Positions 10,907 through 22,083 of a stretch of 64,000 nucleotides of DNA are shown piece by piece. The stretch's first letter is position 1. Each line of letters begins with the position of its first letter. The translations under genes and the position numbers were made by a program. The notes beneath the pieces are model-generated. The model saw nothing but the letters and a program-made list of their open reading frames with translations, ran no database searches and was not told the DNA's origin. Source of the stretch: Punctularia strigosozonata HHB-11173 SS5 (Eukaryota > Basidiomycota > Agaricomycetes > Corticiales > Punctulariaceae); contig NW_006767457.1 in assembly GCF_000264995.1 (NCBI RefSeq), forward strand, positions 1-64,000, in the 5' to 3' direction.

Positions 10907-12821
10907 TTATTGCAGGTCCTGCTGGGTTTTTGTCGCCTCAACTATCATCAGCTTGCGGGCCGGCGGAACCCTGAAGTCTATATTAATGTCCTCGGGTCGG
11001 AGGTTCGCCACGACGCGCTCGGGCGGCGCGTCGTGCGTCGTCTCCACCCCGCCCTCGAGGACGCCGACACGCATCATCGAAAGCAGCTATATACCGATTG
11101 TCAGCAATGCCATCCTGTCGAGCGCCGCAAATATAGAAGCAGTACAAAGATTGTGGGAAAGGCCCGGGCGATCTTGGGGCGCCACAGCTCGCCACCGGGA
11201 CGGAAGGGAAGCAATAGTCGTGCACTCACGTTGTGGGCTGCATTTGAATGACTGTATATGCCTCCGAAAAAGGCCGCCGTCATGTCCTTCCCCGATGACT
11301 TCTCGACGATCATCGCGCCGCCGGGATGGTTCTGGGCGAAAGCGGTGCAGTCGTGAATGAAGCCGGCGATCAAAACGAGTGTCCGTTCCTTGGCCTGATC
11401 CTGGACTGCATTCCAACGCGGGACGCGAGGTGAACAACGAGCACACCGATGTATGCTAGATATAGGTACACTTACAATGTTCCCATGTAACCACGGGCAG
11501 ATCGGCTACTTCTTTGTGCCATGTGAGGCTGTCCTGCTCTTGCTTGAGCTGTTTCATCTTCATCGTCAACTCCCCCTTTTTGATCTCATTCGACGGGAAC
11601 GTCTTCAGGTGGTAGGCAAGACCCAGCTTGCTGCAGGTCCAAATGAACCACTGCTCGACCATGAGCGACGATCGCCTCCTTCAGTCGACTACGGAGCATA
11701 CCTTGGTCGGGTCCCATTGATACCTGGTGATGGGATTGTTCAGCTCCTCTGAGGTATGAGGAAATACTGTGGATGGTGCGTACCATTTTATGGCATTTCG
11801 GTAGTCCTATGAATGCGATGAAAGTCAATATCATCTCAACTAGTCTGACATTGGACTCGCCGTTGGGAATTGGTGATGGAAATTATGATGTCCTGCGGAA
11901 CGTTGTGAACGAGCAACCGACCATCGAGCATGTCGGACACACCTTCGCCCAAGGTTACTATGGCGGTGATGATGTGATCGCGAGGCGATAGCTTATCATC
12001 GTATGGGGTCGTGCCGAGGTAATGAGCTAGCGAGTTCACGCAGAACGTGCACTGCAAAGGGGTAGATAATTATCAAGCCAGGGATAAACAAACTGGACGG
12101 ATACTTACATGATGTACGAGCGTGAGCCGGACCATTCCTGCGAAGTACAAGCCCCCTCGCCAGTCGCCCCAGCCCCATCCCGCGACCAAGCACGGCAGGA
12201 AGTACCCCATAAAGAAGGCGATCGGGAAGTAGTTGACGTGCTGCCACATGACCAGCTTGTCATTGCGAAGGTCGCTATCGTTGGACCTCCCGGGCTTGCC
12301 GTCGAGGCGTGAGCCCGTTCCTGGGTTCTCCTCTGATGATCCGGGCGAGGGAGCGGGTTTCAGGACCATCCAACCGATATGGGTGTAGAGAAGCCCGCGG
12401 TGAGAGTTGTACGGATCCAATGGAGTGTCGGTGTATCGATGGTGCGAGCGGTGGCTTCTGCACCACCAGAGGGCAGACCCCTGAACGGCTGAGGCTCCAG
12501 CCAGAAGGAGGAAGAGCTGAATCGGCACCGATGCCGAGTATGCACGATGAGAATATAGCCTATGGTAGCCGGCTGTGATGCCTGTGAATGGAAGAAAGAG
12601 TGTTCAGCGCCCGGGGCTCATAGAACGCGGGAGATAATATACCGAGCATCGAGAAAACGTAGAATATCGCAGAGAATATAGTGGTTGCAAGGTTGAATGG
12701 CACGGTGCAGAGACCGTACAGCCCGAGCGCGGGTGTTATCACCAATACCGCGAGATTGAAACCGCGAATTCGAGGGACCAGAGCTGCCATTTCGGACAGC
12801 ACGTCATGCTTGGCAGGCATG
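10907..12821 (-). CDS. Delta-9 acyl-CoA desaturase with cytochrome b5 domain
   Basis: Integral ER membrane enzyme that introduces the C9 double bond in palmitoyl- and stearoyl-CoA. The N-terminus has hydrophobic segments ([27 protein letters not shown]). The three di-iron histidine boxes are present in order: HRLYSH, HRSHH and HNFHHQFP. The third is rebuilt by splicing and lies about 11867-11890. A second membrane pair ([19 protein letters not shown]) sits between boxes two and three. The C-terminal cytochrome b5 domain has the haem motif HPGG and the second ligand region YSHSNAAHN, as in yeast OLE1. The end is [11 protein letters not shown]. Introns are short; one is of GC-AG type. The start at 12821 is the first ATG of the exon with the conserved N-terminus. 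An upstream coding exon in 12822-13240 cannot be excluded. Between boxes two and three there is an in-frame insertion of about 17 residues near 12300 that may be an unrecognised intron. Confidence 0.88.
11807..11860 (-). other. Probable GC-AG intron after the third histidine box
   Basis: This 54-bp intron has donor GCGAGT and acceptor CATAG. It joins HNFHHQFPT to DYRNAIKW exactly as in the family. Reading through meets a stop after eight codons, and no GT donor gives the right phase. Confidence 0.7.
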
Positions 12822-14072
12822 GCCAGTCTATGTACAACAGGGTTTCGATGAGAGGGACGAACGGACCTGGGACGAAAACAATTGTGAGCGTCGTCAGACG
12901 GAAATTTATACAGCAACACTCGACCTGTGTGTTGTCGGCCCGAGTGTGGCACCACCCGTCGTACGTTCTCGAAGGACCTTTCTTTACTAAATGTGTGCGA
13001 GACGATAGCCGAACCGATTGGATGAGAGAACAGCCAGCCAAGATGACGGCCTTGAGGCGCCACGAGGAGATGATGGGCACCAATGAGTCAAAGGCGGAGT
13101 CGCGGGCACAGAGAAAGTCCCAAAGGCGATTGCGAAGAAGGAAAGCGTGAGTACGGGACGTTCCGCAGGGGGAGGGAAGCTAAGGCCGTATATGTATGAA
13201 CGGTGGAACAGAAGACCTGCCGAGTCGAGGGCGGTCCTCATATCGAAATCCTATCAGCACGACTCCGGATGATGAAACTCATTTGCGTTCACGGACAAGC
13301 AACGGCGCCGAGCTCGTCGCCCGCGTCGATTGAGGCAGTTTTTGGGACGATCCGCAAATTGCGAACCTCGGCCGATGCCTCATTGCAGGCGCAGATCAGA
13401 AGGTGCACTTGGATCGAAAGCCGTTGCCAGCCCGCAGTTCACCAACTCGCGCTCCTTGGCGGCGCTCCGGAGTCGGTGCCAGTGGGCGGAGCCATCACGA
13501 CTGTTGCGTAAGGACCGGAACCACCCACAGAACGAGAGACGGTGGTTCTGTCAGGAGAGCCGTGAAATCGGGGCTCCTTCCACGTGGTGGAAGCTGTCCC
13601 ACGTACTCGCGGCGACCGGGTCGGCAGATTGCATGGACTGAATCAACGTATGGCAAGGATGTGTAGTACGTCCTCATTTCCGCCTCGTATCCAAGAGAAC
13701 CACGACTCTCGACGCGGACTCCAGAACGCTATAAGATCTCTCGATCCTGGTGAGACATACGTACTTGTGTCGGTCGTTGCTGACGCTGCCCTACATACTA
13801 TCATTTGACGTAATAGACCTCCGGTGCGCTTCTTTCGAGTTGCCTTCGCCATCATGTCGGCCGGAAGATGCTCGGTGGCGATAGCCTGATGATAAACGTG
13901 GGGGCGCCCAATTGATTACGGTATTTTTCTGCATACAATGAAAGCTGCGCATGGGCCGCGTGAATAGGGTCATGCGACTTTTGGGCGCGAACGGACGTGA
14001 CGTGCACGCATCCCGCCCTGTTCCGAAAGAACCCACAGAGACTGCCGCCGGACTACACATCTGTGCGCAATC
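12822..14072. other. Region between desaturase and GSH1-like locus
   Basis: Probably the desaturase promoter/leader plus the 3' flank of the GSH1-like locus. Minus-strand frames at 12987-13241 are open with some hydrophobic residues, but no family motif is seen. No independent gene is supported. Confidence 0.4.
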
Positions 14073-16806
14073 TCATGCATCTGCGGCTGAGGCACGCGTG
14101 GCAGGCACGAGGCAGGCTTCTTTGCGAAGACCTTGTTCACTACGGAGGATCGGATGGGCGCGAGGGGTCGCTGAATCCGTGTTCACCCACAGGTCCCACA
14201 CGGCTACGATTAGATCGTACGCTATATCCGAATGCACGATCGAGTCGAACTGGTATGCCGGGTGGTTCTCGACGAATTTGCGCATCCACGTCTCTGGAGT
14301 CAGCCAGGAGCCAGGATTTGCAGGGCTTGTGAGCGAGCGTAGGCAGAGATCAGACCACAAGCACCCACCATCTGCACGCCCCCTCACGAGAGCAACGTAG
14401 TCGCGCAATTTATCGAGGGTGGATTGATCCATCTCAAGGCTGTCAAAGTACAGATCCACGAGGCCCACCAAGCCGAGATAGGCATCGCCCTGTCATAGCG
14501 CGACGTGAGGATCACCAGGAATGGGACAAGTACGAACGGCGCTCACCTTCCCGTTCACGATCTCGTCCATCGTCATCTCCTCGAGTCCATCGTCGGCGGA
14601 ATTGGGGCAGTCCGGGCAAAGCACCCGGGGGAACGAGTTCCGCATCTCGCGATCCTTTGTTTCCGGATGCAGGGTCGTGTTCTTTAGGGAAGACGTGCTT
14701 CCTGAACCAGAATTTGCTTCGACGTGCGGCATCGCGTCTCTGCGCCCGCTTCATGTTATCGTCGACCTGGATATGCAGAGCTAGACGTCAACAGGGATCC
14801 TCCCATCGGCCAAGCTCGCGAGCCGCACCTTCGACATGCGGATGTAGAAGCTGAGATTGTATCTCAGTATTGCGCGGGACAAGAGCACGACGAATACGGT
14901 CATGGCCGCGTTTCCGTAGTCGGTCGGCTGCACCTCCATCGTACGAAGCTCCACGCGCCAACCGAGTGTCTCGGATTCGGGCACCTTGAGCCGCATCGAC
15001 TGCCAGTTGCACGCTTGCACGTCCTGAAGCCCAGTCAACGGGGGAGGGGAACTTCGAATAGACTGCGGTCTCGGACACTACGCACGTCGAAATGCTCCGA
15101 GTCTATGGCATCATCCTGGTCGAGCGTCTCCCGGTACGCGATCACGGAATCACGAACGAACTGATGAGCTACGTGCCTTGCCATCGGTTCATCAACGCCT
15201 CATTCATGAACCGATTCAGCCAATGGTTCGCGGCCACCTCACGATGGGCAAAACCTTACGGTGTTGGACCAGCTCCTCGTAGACCGGTTGGTTGAGCGGC
15301 GCGTGAACATCGTTATATTCAGGTCTTATCGGTGGCTCATCGGCAAGATACAAGCTGACGCTTTCATATCTGGATTTTGGTATCCGCTGGGCACCGTCTT
15401 GCGATGCCGAGTGGCAAGCATGCGGATCAGAATTCGATAAAAGACGGTGCCTGCTGAGCGCTGCTTACCGCCATACCGCGTTCTTCGGGCGTTCGGTCGT
15501 CGCAGAGCGCGGCTATGACATCCCAGCGACAGTCAACATCCGTGAGGTAGCCGCGCCAGATCGGGCTCGCCGCGGTAAGAGCCATCTGGTGTTACAGGTG
15601 AGGACACAAGGAAAGCTCCGCGCAACTTCTGCCTACCATGATCGGCGCCACAGGTGTGAGCATGTCGTACAAGCGGCGGGCATCGGACAGGTTGGCGGCC
15701 TAGTGTTATGCCAATCACGGGGCTACAGTACTCATGCACGGCCAAATCTTACCTGCATGGTAACCTGAAGACAGCAACAACTGATGCCGAATGCCATAAC
15801 GTCAAGATATATGTGATCTGGCTCGGGGAAGCAATCTTGGTGGACTCCAAATCAGTCAGTCGTGGCCAGGAACGACGTCTGGAACGAAGGCCGTATACCG
15901 GAGTCAGGTTCTGGAGCCACTCTGTCTTCTGGTAGCATTCCGTCGGTGAACGCACGAGCGGTGTTCTTGTCGATAAAGACTGGGACGTTGATCGCCGGCT
16001 TTGCGGCCCTTCTAGCGCGGATGTTCGACGCTGCCGCTCTGCCCGTGTGTTGAGTCGTCGTGAACCACTATCTTTGACCAGTACCTACTGATAGCGAGCT
16101 TCACCGCTGAGAACGTTCTCGGGGACGAACATGCCCATGGACGCCTTGGACTGGAGCGGTTCGCGGATTGCGCCTGGAGCACCCATGAGCGGGAACGAAG
16201 TCAGAGTGACGAGCCTGCTCGTCCTCATTGAGGTATCTCTTGGCTACGACTCGTCTACGATTTGCGTGAGCTGACCATGAGGAAATTTCTCGTGCATCGG
16301 CGATATCCACCTTTGGCGCACGTTAGGCTCGACCTTGCGTAAATCGTGGATTGTGGAGGTCCCGGGGTCCGAAGGGGTCGTCTCGAGTATATGTCGCCCG
16401 CTTCCGGATAGAACCTCAGCCCACGAGCCGCGTCCATCATGCATGCTCAGCAATCAACCCACACCGGTGACTCACGGTTCCCGGCGTGCTTTCTCCGTCG
16501 CGTGAATGTTGCTGGGGACTTCATCTTGTCTCAGTGACCGTTGAGCGGTCCTGTGTTCGTGGTCGAGGGCAACTATCATGCATTCAACTTATGCAGCGGT
16601 ATGTATGCATTAGCGGGATGAGAACTTTTCACCGGGACAATGCTCGTCAACATACCTCGTCGCCCCATCGGAACGGGTCGCTGTCGCGATCTTTCTCCTC
16701 GCGCCGTATCCGCAGGAACTGGTTGAGGGCGTGTCGACGGATCGCGTCCGAGTGTTTCTTTGCATCCTCCCTACGGAAGAGCTTCGCCTTCCTGAACGCG
16801 TCCCAT
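14073..16806 (-). pseudogene. Glutamate-cysteine ligase homologue, frame-disrupted
   Basis: Homologue of eukaryotic glutamate-cysteine ligase, the first enzyme of glutathione synthesis. Recognisable segments in order are: [78 protein letters not shown], a RIPKSRYESVSLYL block, VAHQFVRD, NWQSMRLKVP, a GWRVELRTMEVQ block, YNLSFYIRMSKV, KFWFRKHVFP, EEMTMDEIVNGK and WMRKFVENHPAYQFDSIV. Many introns splice exactly, so the copy is close to functional. However, conserved blocks change frame where no intron fits: between FYPE and GRHILE (about 16390), before VTLTSFPLMG (about 16220), after KFWFRKHVFP (about 14680), and possibly at the first exon join near 16660. Either this is a decaying paralogue or the sequence carries single-base indel errors. 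The start is not defined. The C-terminal tail after about 14200 does not look like the family. Confidence 0.75.
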
Positions 16807-17039
16807 GTTGAGTCCGCGCGCGCACGGAGATTGCGTGGACGATTCAAGGTCCGAGTGGTGGAGGTCGTCTGTTCCGTGCTCAGCGCCCGGTTCGTCGCAT
16901 ATGCCGGGGTGGAACGAACTCCTTTGGAGACGAACGCCCACGCGTCGCGAGCTTTATACTGTCATACAAGGATATTTTGCCAATGCCATCCTGCCAAGCT
17001 ATGACATCATCCGTCCAGAGCGTCGAGTATATGCGTCTT

Positions 17040-17060
17040 CATCAGGAAACTCCCCCTCTG
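17040..17060 (+). repeat. Left terminal inverted repeat
   Basis: Twenty-one bases starting CATCAGGAAA and ending CCCCCTCTG. Paired with 20175-20195 on the opposite strand, with two adjacent mismatches. Confidence 0.6.
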
Positions 17061-17141
17061 TAAATTAGTATCATAAAGGGGGGAAATGTCAAGTAATGAC
17101 TGGACTATCCATGCAGATAAAGCTACTTTGGGGCCTTTTAC

Positions 17142-17171
17142 AGCACATAGGAGCACATAGGAGCAAATAAG
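17142..17171. repeat. Short tandem repeat of about 10 bp, three units
   Basis: Consecutive units read GCACATAGGA, GCACATAGGA and a diverged GCAAATAAG in the AT-rich left arm of the putative element. Confidence 0.6.
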
Positions 17172-17699
17172 TCCAAAAAGAAGGAAATCTAGAAGGTCCC
17201 CCCTTAGCATCTGCCACATTTTGGGCAAAATGTGCACAAATATGTGAAATTTTATGAACTTTTTGGACATATTTTGGTGATCTGTAACATCAATTGTCTC
17301 CACAATTTGGTCATATTGTACAGGACATTCCATCCATTCTTCATGCATAATAGTTACATTGTGCAGGATTTTGTGCACATACCTATGACTCAATCTTGTA
17401 TCCTATCTCATGTAAGTTCAGTGGAAGTGGGCATGTGAACCACAACAGATGGCATTGATATTTCAGACAAGACATTATACAAGCTCTACGGTTAATACTC
17501 AGTCGGCCATGGTGTATGCGAGTCTGCTTCATTGGCTGCACCCCGGACGGGGATGGTGTCAATTGGGCCATCAAATCGGGGTCGTCTATTGCAGCATGCA
17601 AGAAACCGGGAGTCACCATATGCCGGGAGCGGGGCAGCTTCAAACATAAGTGACATACGTCTTGAAGCTCAAGATTCGCGCGCCTTCCATCATGGGAGC

Positions 17700-19480
17700 C
17701 ATGCGGCTTAGGCCACGGGAGAGGGGGCAGGGTCGAGCACAACAGCGGTCAAGTACAGGAGGCGGGGCGCAGTCAAGCGGTCCAGGGCGAGCACATTGGC
17801 GCAGTCAAGCGAGGGCGCGTTTGCAAAGCCGGGGGCAGACCGCGGGGGCAGGCAGGAGCAAGCGTGTGGGCGCAGTCCAGAACGAATACGCGGAGGCGGG
17901 CGGGAGCGAGTGCGTTGGCGAAGCCGGGGGCAAGCGCGTTGGCGCAGTCTATGGAGGGGTTGGCACAGCGAGAAGGGAGCACGTTGGCGTAGCGGATGTG
18001 GGCGCGTTGACACAGGCGAGGGCTGACACGTCGACCATCGAGTGCTGCGGGTTGAGCAGGGTGGGTCGGCGCGGGAGAGCCAGGGCGCGATGGCAAAACT
18101 GCAGCTAGGCGAGCAGGCGCGAGCGCGTTGGCGCAGTCTGGGGCAAACGATCAGGCGCGGGCAGGAGCGAGCGCGTTGGCGAAGCAGACGTCGGGCGCAT
18201 TGGCGCAATGGAGACACAGAGCGACATCACGCCGGTTCACGCTCGGGGCTGGGCGAACGGGAGGGGAGGAGAAGCTGCGCCGAGCGAGACCGCGTTGGCG
18301 GCTCCCGCTCGGGGCTGGGCAGGCGACAGGTGAGCGCTGAGAGAGGAAGATACAGCGAGCGCGAGCGCGTTGGCGGCTCGCACTCGGTGCTGAGCGAAAG
18401 AGGGCGGTAGGCAAGGCCTTGACGGCTCGCGCTCTGAGCGAGCCAGAGGGCGGGGAGGCGAGGCGACGGCTCGTGCTCGGGGTAATGCAAACAGCGGGCG
18501 CGCGGGCGGGGAATGGAAGCGGCGCCGAGCAAGACCGCGTTGGCGGCTCCCGCTCGGGGCCTGGCAAACGGCAGCGCCTGGGGTAGAAACTGCACCGAGT
18601 GCGACCGCGTTGGCGGTTTGCACTCGAGGATGGGCGGGGGAGCGCGGGAGGTTGGAAGCTGCGCCGAGCGCGACCGCGTTGGCGGCTCGCGCTCGGGGCC
18701 TGGCAAACGGCAGGGGCGGGAGGCGCAACCGCGCGAGCACAAGCAGGGCGAACGCGTTGGCGCAGCGGACGTCGGGCACGTTGCCGCAGCGGAAGTGGGC
18801 GCGTTGGCGCAGGCGAAGGCGGACGCGTTGGCCATCGAGTGCTGCGGATTGACGCAGTTGAGCAAGGTGGGTTGGCGCGGGAGAGGTGGGGCGCGATGGC
18901 AAACCCGGGGGCAGGCGAGCAGGCGCAGGCAGGCGCGAGCGCATTGGCGCAGTCTGAGACAAACGTTCGGGCGCGGGCGGGAGCGAGCGCGTTGGCGCAG
19001 CAGACGTCGGGCCCATTGGCGCAGTGGAGGTGGGCGAGTTGGCGCAACGGAGACGCTGAGCCAAAACACACCGGCTTACGCTCGGGGCTGGGCGAACGGG
19101 AGGGGAGGGGTAACTGCGCCGAGCGCGACCGCATTCGCGGCTCGTGCTCGGGGCTGAGCGAACGGAGGGTGGGGGAGGCGACGCGGCGCCGAGCTCAACC
19201 GCATTGGCGGCTCAAGCTCGGGGAAGGGCAGACGGCAGGGGCGGGGTGAACGGGGCGTCGAGCGCAACCGCGTTGGCGGCTCGCGCTCTGGAATGGGCGC
19301 GCGACAGGTCGGGACGGGCGGGGGAAGCTGCGTCGAGCGCGAGCCGCCAACCGGCTCGCGCTCGGGGCCGGGCAAACGGCAAGGGCGGGCGGGGGCGGCG
19401 GGGCAGACACTTCGAGTCCTGGGGCGGCAGGGCGGGCGCTTCGAGTCCTCAGGGCGGGGTGTGACGGCGGGCACGGGGAC
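17700..19480. repeat. GC-rich degenerate minisatellite with higher-order structure
   Basis: The + strand is strongly G-rich over C. Variants of the core GCGTTGGCG recur throughout. Between about 18285 and 19385 at least nine copies of a roughly 65-70 bp unit can be followed, each with an 'ACCGCGTTGGCGGCTC' core and a 'GCTCGGGGC' core and often ending GGCAAACGGCAG. A longer block at about 17990-18300 reappears at about 18787-19140, displaced by about 797 bp at its left end and 839 bp at its right. Long open frames on both strands reflect the scarcity of A and T and are low in complexity. Confidence 0.85.
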
Positions 19481-20174
19481 TTGCACGATACTGTGCGCAC
19501 TTGCAAGCGTGGCGCCGGGCGCACTTGCCAGCGCGGTGGGCCGAGACGACAAGCCGGAGGGGCAAACTGTTCACGGTCAGGTCACGTGACGCGTTAGTTC
19601 GCGCAGAATCTCTAAGTCCGCGTTGGCCACTATAGCAATCCCACAGGACATACACATATACTTGAGTTCAAGAAGTTGTCAATGGCAGTTGAATGGGATA
19701 CAAGAAAAGTCCTCTACCTGAGGATAGAGCATCACAACAGTGTTTAGTTATCACTTAATAGTGAACTTAGCCAGGGTACATAATTGTGTTGTTAGCTACA
19801 GAAAACTCCAGCTTTTCAGATGTGCATGCAGGATGTGTATATGAGCCAGGACTATATAGGATGATATGATATTACAGAGGGGCCCATGCAAGGGTGAGGT
19901 GTCAGCAGTAAAGTATCAATTCCCAACTCCAACACTTATATCTACATTTGGTTTTCAAGCCCCTTGGACATGAACTAGTTCTTATGTTATTGACACTGCA
20001 ACCACATTCTATGTCAGTAGTTTGAATACCCCTCAGACCTATAAATCAGTCCTCTAAATGGTCTGTCATCTGTCATGATTTGACAGTTTTATGGGATTTT
20101 TTGGCTTTTTTGTGATGTTTTAGACAGAATATAGTCAAATCACAAATCATATATGTATATATGTAGAAAATTGC

Positions 20175-20195
20175 CAGAGGGGGCTTTTCCTGATG
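20175..20195 (-). repeat. Right terminal inverted repeat
   Basis: Reverse-complement partner of 17040-17060. On the + strand it begins CAGAGGGGG and ends CCTGATG. Confidence 0.6.
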
Positions 20196-20929
20196 TTCGC
20201 GATCGGGCCTCTCCACTTGGTAGCATTCGGAGAACTCATATCGGAAGTTCAGCGCTCAGCCACAGTCACGGTTCGTTTGAGCTAAGTTCCATATCACGGC
20301 ACGCTCGGGAGGTTTGAGATGGAGATGATACGTTAGGAGGACCGCGACGGCGATAGTCCAACCGAACCTTGATGGACGATCCCGTTTACGCAAACAGAGA
20401 GCCGCGCCCAAACGCTTATGGATCCAAAGACGCCCATTCAATCTTGAAGACACGATTACGCACGTAGGAGATTCTTTTGGGAGGAGGCATGGCTATTACA
20501 GCTCAGGTCAGGCTCCATCCTAGAAAGGGGGTTTGCCTTATTAGGAATAGTCATGCCAAAGTCATGTGAAAATATTGTGAAGCCTTCCGTTTTAGGTCCA
20601 ACTTTTGAGAGCTCGACGCGACTGGTTCAGCTGTGATAGCCATGCGCTACTGGCCTGTATATCCAATGTAGATGTGCGTCAAAGTTCTCTGGTCTGCGAG
20701 TCTTCATTTGCCTGACGAGAAGGCCGGAGAAGGTCCAGGCTAACAATATGTTGCCTGGTGACGTGACCACGAAACCTTCACGACCCGGCGAGGAGAATGT
20801 TGCAAGTACGTACAATACAGTGAAAGGGCCGACGTCATCGGAACGCCTCCCGTTGGGCGCTAAAGGCAGCGAGGAAACCAAAAGGCCGGTGCCCCCAAAA
20901 AAACTTTTGCCCCGAACGCTCACGCTGCG
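20196..20929. other. Intergenic region right of the TIR element
   Basis: No supported gene. A minus-strand frame at 20256-20453 has a hydrophobic stretch (TIAVAVLLTYHLHL), but it is only 65 codons and has no partner exon that I can join. Confidence 0.4.
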
Positions 20930-21816
20930 ATGGGCAAATGGTCGAAAGCCAAACATTCTCGCATGCGCAACCTGCGTGGTGCGAGAGAGAAGAAGAAACT
21001 CGAAAACGGGAGAGCGTCCGCGTCGACGTCAGAGACGTCAGAGACTCTGGCCGTAAGTACGCATACGTCCCGGGTCCGTCTCAAGGTTTTGTCCTGGCGT
21101 CTTGACGGAGATACGCATGTATACAGGTTCCAGCTATCGTCGAGCGGTCTAAGGACCTCGTCGCGACGACCCGAGCTGGGTTGGAAGAGGTCTACGCCGA
21201 AGTCGTGGCCACGGCGTCAGAGCCGTCCTCCACAGGACAGATCGGTCCGTCCGAGCTGTGCGAACACGCACCTCGACAGGCGGGTCAGGGACTCGCCGAT
21301 CCGGCCGTGCAGCGATCCATAGAACTGGTCGGCACGACGTTGACTCCCGCGCAACAGGACGAGGTCTACGCCAAAGTCCTCACCGCCGAGCCTGCGTCGA
21401 GCCAAGATAATAATAGGGCGCCCACCGTCAGCAGCGTATCGGAGCCGTACGCGGCGCATCCGCAGGAAGCCTCCGCGGTGGATATCGTCAAGCCGCCCAT
21501 GGCCCTGATCGCGTCGACGCGTGCCCAGCTGGACGAGGCTTATACCGAAGACGTGGCCCAAGCATGGGTCCGTTTTATGGACGCGTTGGCGTCCCAGTCC
21601 GGCGCGTCCGAGCCGCGCGGCCGGCTGCAGGCCGAACGCGCGGGTCGACAGGACGCCCCCGCGCTCGACATGGTCCAGTCGTCCATGGCCCTGATCGCGT
21701 CTACTCGGGCTCAGCTGGACAAGGCTCGCGCCGAGGACGCGGTCAAGGAATGGGCTCGTCATGTATCAGCGTCCACCGCGTCCGACGCCGAGGCCACGCG
21801 GCGATCTGCCTTCTAG
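20930..21816 (+). CDS. Unknown protein with four internal helical repeats
   Basis: I do not recognise a family. Two exons (20930-21052 and 21127-21816) join in frame across a 74-bp GT...AG intron and give 270 residues. The N-terminus is very basic (MGKWSKAKHSRMRNLRGARE, KKK), like a nuclear or nucleic-acid-binding tail. The rest is alanine-rich and acidic and holds four diverged copies of one unit: LVATTRAGLEEVYAEVV, LVGTTLTPAQQDEVYAKVL, ALIASTRAQLDEAYTEDVA and ALIASTRAQLDKARAEDAV. The last two copies are near identical, also at the DNA level, which suggests a recent internal duplication. It starts 735 bp from the TIR element; no functional link is shown. Confidence 0.6.
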
Positions 21817-22083
21817 AACTTGCATGCACCCGTCCCCACGTCGATAACCTAGAGCCGTATTGTTCGCCACACGTTACCCAATCCTGTAATCATCAGTATA
21901 TAATGTCGATGCGCTGCTTGCCCTTCGCTGCCGCACGCACGAAACAGAGAAGAAACTATCGCTGAGGTCGCGCGCGTGGATCATCACACGCAAGTAGAGA
22001 TAAAGAGTTTTTTTTTTATGTGACGCGTAGAATAACATCGAGCAGGGATACAACAGGAGTGAGTTTTGCGCAATGTAAACTCT

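Larger units (their letters stand above)
17040..20195. mobile_element. Putative non-autonomous TIR DNA element, 3.16 kb
   Basis: The segment is bounded by 21-bp inverted repeats (17040-17060 and 20175-20195) that match at 19 of 21 positions. The outer motif is CATCAGGAAA and the inner CCCCCTCTG. Inside are AT-rich arms (17061-17640 and 19600-20174) around a GC-rich minisatellite. No transposase is visible, so any movement would need a protein from elsewhere. A TT dinucleotide abuts both ends, but no longer target duplication is clear, so the superfamily is not assigned. It sits about 230 bp upstream of the 5' end of the GSH1-like locus. Confidence 0.5.

Noticed and set aside
18151-19134. Long open frames (up to 327 codons) on both strands of the GC-rich repeat
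   Set aside because: They overlap in several frames, encode only Arg/Pro/Ala/Ser or Arg/Gly/Trp low-complexity repeats, and follow the minisatellite period. The openness comes from the lack of A and T.
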